From: Pseudevernia furfuracea
Taxonomy: Eukaryota; Ascomycota; Lecanoromycetes; Lecanorales; Parmeliaceae
Assembly: GCA_022315425.1 (NCBI GenBank)
Contig: JAIUPT010000044.1
Coordinates: 1-64,000, forward strand
Direction of reading: 5' to 3'
Length of the DNA stretch: 64,000 nt
The notes below the pieces were generated by a model. The model worked only from the letters and a program-made list of their open reading frames with translations. It was not told where the DNA came from and ran no database searches. The number at the start of each line of letters is the position of its first letter. Within the stretch, counting starts at the first letter, position 1. Below, piece by piece: positions 60,201 through 64,000 of the stretch. The position numbers were made by a program, and so were the translations under genes.

Positions 60201-62300
60201 GTGCAGCAGACGCTCACTATGAAAAACACACCAGCGGCATTGCAGAGTTCACACAGTCTCCTTTTATTGTCCATGTCTTGAGGATAATCAGTTCAAAGTG
60301 CTGACGCACTGCATCACTGCAACCACAGATAGGTCATGCTGATGTCAGACACCACCACATACATGCTTTCTTTCAAATGTTTGCTGATGCCATGAGATAC
60401 TAAAGGCTTGCTGACACTTGCACAGGCAGTGATGGCCACCAGACTGGGAGCCCACATGCAGGGCCTAGGGGCCATGCCAGCTCATACAGGGGCACCAGCC
60501 CTTGCCGACCTGCTACAAGCCCTGCAAGCTGCCCTTGACAGCTGCTCATCAGCTGCCGCCTCAGAGGCTTCACATGCAACACGCAATGGCCTACAGAGGC
60601 TGTACGCAGGGCTGCTGCAACAAGCCTGACTCAGCTGCTGGACAGCGCTGCTGCCTGCTTTGCTGCTGTTCCGGTCATGGCTGGTGCTGATGGTCGGCTT
60701 TCTGGGCCCCGTGAACAAGCATCTGCTGCTGCACCTGCTTGGCAAGGTGGGACACCAACACACACTGTGAAGACGCAATTGGCAAGATTGTCCTTTTACA
60801 GATGCAATTGAGGAACTTTGGTCTGTTTCATAACCGAGATCTGAGAAGATGCAATGAGAAGCAATTGCACGCATTTGGTGCAAAACGTGTCCTTCCTAAT
60901 CACACATCCACTCAAAGTTGTCTAGAAGAATTCTGTGACAAGTCATGTCTTCACCTTCATGGCAAAGTCTGCATCAAGCTTGTAGCCACTTTTCACAACT
61001 TTTCAACAGTGACCTGTGGCTACATGCAGCAACACAGCGCACCTCAACTGCCCTTTAAACTGCGTTCAGGCGATACTGCAGACAGCAACAACTCACGGGG
61101 TACCAGGGGCGAATCCTGCCAAGCCCCTGCCAATCAACACCGCATACATATGCTGGCAGTTGGCTAGGCAAGAGCAGCTGGCTAGTATCTTGAGCATGCT
61201 TGCTGGTGTCCTGGGGCAAGCCAAGCCTGCCATCAGCTTTCATGACTGCGTTGGCCCAGCTAGGAAAGGAGTCCGCTGCTGCCACACTGTCTGACCTTGC
61301 GCAGGTGCGTCGCAGATGCGTGTCAGAAGCTGCCTGACCCCAATGACCAGTGTCACCGTTGGCTTGCTTGTACCAGTTGCTGTTGCTGTTGTGTTTGTCA
61401 TTGTTGGTGTTGCTGTTGCTGGTGTTGTCATTGTTGTCAAGGTGCCAAACAGCTGTAGCATTCAGACAAGCGAGAGAAGTGCTGTCAAAGCTTCAGACAA
61501 GACCAGACCATGCACAGTGAAATTGTGTTTGTCATCTGACAGTGAATCACTTCGATTGCTTTGCAATGCTTGCTGCAGCAAGTCAATGTGGTGCAAGCAC
61601 ACAGTCCTGTGTACATGAGGTCCTGCTTTCATGGCAAGTGTCAACCTGGTGCTGTGGCATTGCACAGGAGCTTGGGGCTGCTTTGCAATCCCAGGGTTTG
61701 CTGGAAGGCAAGATTGGGAGGAAGTCAAGGACAGCCTCAGTGAACCAGCTGCTTTCACTCTAGACTTGGTTCATTTGAGGCGCCTACAGCATCAGGTGCA
61801 TGCTGTACCTTGCTGATGCAGATTCAGTAGAAGCGCCAGCTTGCCAGGTTTCTGTCCAAGAACCTACACTGTGGTCCTGACATACACCAGTGACTGTGCA
61901 TGCAAAGCATGTCTTTGGCAATAATCATCCTGACACAGCAGAGCTTCGTGAGGTGCCACATCAAATTGTTCAGTTTTCACCGGTTGCCCTGCAGTGTGAC
62001 TTTGTGGCTTATCTACGGGTATACTCCAGCATTCTCAAGCCTCACTTGGGGCTTCTAGCAGCAGACGCCCATTGGACCAGCTGCTGATGGATGATGGCCC
62101 TCGTCCGGTCCATGAGTGAAGATGCACCACCCCCCTGGGGCCTGCCCACCCACCCCTCGCCTATCAGAAGTCCTCGTCACTTCTCCTCATCCCCAGAAGA
62201 CAGCAAGCAGCATGCTGACAATGGTCTTGGGACCAATCAGGCAGGGGAGTCCCAGGGGGCGGAGGGTCTGGACATGTCACAGACGGCGGTCTGAAGCCTT
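54262..62300 (+). CDS. Large multi-exon gene, unidentified (helical/propeller-like protein)
   Basis: A long series of + strand exon-like segments with good splice sites follows an ATG at 54,262 (MEVELVSSVHIKHTRTSTRA). Pieces include RCLMLWRRHSYV (about 54,460), LDLVVINHATGQRQLVHWDE (54,775-54,835), NWKQVVVSDDGRAILALTSQ with DGLPSLWLWTS (55,100-55,190), LAVAVSAGPHTACILMVAAN (about 56,600-56,660), a segment with LAMLDVHGTMHRLQQVASPA (57,137-57,195), DFACRLRAFSVSAFCPDANR (58,085-58,145), GAAAAFEVLADAEQWQEAVH (60,000-60,058) and ADLLQALQAALDSCSSAAAS (60,508-60,568). The first third has W/G-D-G strands like a beta-propeller; the last third is Ala/Leu-rich helix. That layout occurs in nucleoporins (Nup133/Nup155) and other scaffold proteins, but no single motif proves it. 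Whether it is one gene or several is unknown, and frame shifts occur. Confidence 0.4.
57262..57400. repeat. Dispersed repeat, copy 3 (reverse orientation)
   Basis: The + strand here matches the reverse complement of 23,320-23,440. It begins CCTAACACAAACTTTGCTTG, runs through TGATCCAGGCACTTTTAACA and CTCTGCAAATCAGTATCTT and ends GTATCTGAGATCCAATCTATC. It lacks the CATCTCGGAGG module. It lies in the large unidentified gene, probably in an intron. Confidence 0.7.
57556..57613. repeat. Imperfect GTTATGGCATGCC repeats
   Basis: Three to four diverged copies of a GTTATGG(C/A/T)ATGCC word lie head to tail, probably in an intron of the large gene. Confidence 0.5.
61373..61442. repeat. GTT/GCT trinucleotide-rich tract
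   Basis: A run of GTTGCT, GTTGTC and GTTGGT units. One frame reads as an Ala/Val helix (VPVAVAVVFVIVGVAVAGVV), another as a Cys run. It may be coding, but an expanded intronic simple repeat is at least as likely. Confidence 0.6.
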
Positions 62301-64000
62301 GAAGGGCATGATCAGGCTTGGTTGGCTGCTGCTGTGCCGAGCTAGGCTGAGCAGAGCATGGCGAGCCAATCTGAAGCATACTCAGCAGGCCTTGATGGCT
62401 GGCAGCTTTGAGGTGAGCAGCTGTCTTTGCTGGTCTGCTGAACTCAGCATGACAGAATCTGAGTTTTGAGGCAAGCCATTCAGGGATTTTGGCTTTAGTC
62501 TTTGCTGCTGCAGTCCGCTCATAGCACAATCCAAGAGCAGGTTGAGATGCAGTAAGCAATGGTGATGCATTACAGCTTTCTGCATTGTCACATTACTTGC
62601 AGCAACTGCTTCTGAGCGTGTTGGTTTTTGTATGGTAAGCCAAAGACACCAGGCTGCATGAATCAGAACCTACTGGTCAGCAACACCAAACCGGGCAAAG
62701 CCAGTGTTTGAGTCCAGACAAGCATTCTGTGGCATGGTCTGAACATTTGCAAATGCAGCTCTGCATAGAAAGAAAAGAAAAGACTAGCGTCAATTTAATG
62801 AGTAAGCCAAGTGTTATTCCGGGCTGCGCAACTTCTGCATATGAACATGCTCCCCCATCCCAGTCCTGTCTGCACATGTTCCTCAACGCAGGTTTCAGCA
62901 CAAGAGCAGGCCTGCGCTGAAGACGTGGTGAAATGGTCCACAGCTGTGGCCGGCAGCAGATGGGGTGCACAGCAGCAAGGATGTGCAGGAGGGGGTGATA
63001 GGGGCCTGCAGCAGCATTTGTCGCCCTGGCCTGCTGTACCCCAACTACTGGAATCTGCTCTGCCTGACACACCCATTGAAAGGGTAATCTGCGCCACGTT
63101 AGTGTGCTGCTGAAACTGTAGCGTTGGCTCTTGTAACAACGCTCATGCTGCAGCACACATCTGTTGCGATGCGTGTCATGCTCATGGGCAGTAAGTGCTT
63201 GAGGGTGGATATGACTGGCTACTTGCCTTGTGTACCATGTGCCTGTCTCACGACACAATGTTCAAGCCTTGTCTGCGGTCGTAAAATGTGACCTGAAAGT
63301 GTTGGATTTTGCTGCAGGACTGCAGCCATGATGCGCCGCTTGAAGGCCTCCTGCATGAATAGCGTCCCTCATAGCATGTCCTCAGGTAGCAATACCATCT
63401 CATGTATCAGCTCTGCTGTTTCAATTGCGCCATTGCAAATACTCTGGCCTGGATAAGCGCGTCAGATTGCATCTGTCAGTCTGGAAATGCATAGACTTGG
63501 CTCATCCAGATTGGCTACACGCATGCTGGCAACGCATCCTACCATGTGACTGGGTACAGTGTTGACATCAGTTGGTTGCCAAAGGACTTCCAAGCCACTT
63601 TGCATGATAAACAGCTAATGGCTTGATGGCTGCTGTTGGCATAATGGCATTGGGTACCATCATGTTGGGGGTACTGGTCTCACCTGTGAGCACATGCTTT
63701 GTCTTTAGCTGCTTGGCACAAGTGCTGTTGTTTGTAGGCCTACAGATGAGCAAGGAGTGACTGACTGGCAAGCAGAATGGAGAGCGTATTGTAGCACAAC
63801 CATGTCTAGCCTACAAGCATGGCTGCAGTCTGACTCAGATGACATGGCCATCATGCAGGTGCAAGCAAATATGCACAGTCATCATGCACAGACATGACTT
63901 TGTCATCTGGACACATGCATCATCTGTTTGTGTGATGCACCCTCATACATAAGTCCATGTGAAGCTCAGATGCTGTCACCTGCACTTGATCGTGTAGAGA
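62301..64000. other. Right edge, exon-like pieces of unknown gene
   Basis: A + frame after an acceptor at 62,889 (VSAQEQACAEDVVKWSTAVA... to LESALPDTPIERVICATL, stop about 63,111) looks protein-like and may be the end of the large gene or part of another. The remaining sequence up to the window edge shows only short frames and no recognised element. Confidence 0.3.

Overview
The window looks like nuclear DNA of a green alga, most likely a trebouxiophyte (a Trebouxia-like lichen photobiont is my guess; no marker gene here fixes the genus). Base composition is near 50% GC by eye. Coding sequence is cut into short exons with GT-AG introns (one GC-AG), and two genes carry plant/algal plastid signatures: a CAS-type thylakoid calcium-sensing protein and a plastid sigma-70 factor. 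Several other genes are clearly eukaryotic: RPSA, NDUFB2, prefoldin subunit 1, Elongin-A and TMEM186.

Layout. 1-4,600 is homopolymer-stretched sequence with no convincing gene and looks like a poorly resolved contig end. 4,600-12,000 is more normal sequence in which I recognise nothing firmly. 12-23 kb is a compact gene row: CAS (+), plastid sigma factor (+), NDUFB2 (-) and prefoldin 1 (+), the last two divergent across a CpG-rich promoter. 23-33 kb holds a diverged dispersed repeat, ankyrin-repeat exons, coiled-coil exons and a protein kinase whose C-terminus is an RZ-type zinc finger (the finger of RNF213 and ZNFX1), converging tail-to-tail on RPSA (-). 34.5-44.6 kb has a PH-domain gene (+) and a long minus-strand gene that splices a GT28/UGT-like glycosyltransferase directly into an FkbM-type methyltransferase. 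46-51 kb carries Elongin-A (+) and a ZIP metal transporter (+). 51.7-53.4 kb is a TMEM186-like gene (-). 54.3-62.3 kb is a long multi-exon gene (+) that I cannot name.

Two patterns cut across the window. First, several conserved exons contain single-base insertions or deletions, including exons of the normally essential RPSA gene. Sequencing or assembly error is therefore the best first explanation, rather than mass pseudogenisation, and protein models must be read with that in mind. Second, CpG is scarce over most of the window but concentrated at gene 5' ends, as expected for a CpG-methylated genome with protected promoters.

The best candidates for something undescribed are the kinase-RZ finger protein (with a 38-bp minisatellite inside its coding region) and the glycosyltransferase-FkbM fusion. 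All exon limits below were read by eye from splice-site consensus and reading frame and are approximate unless said otherwise.
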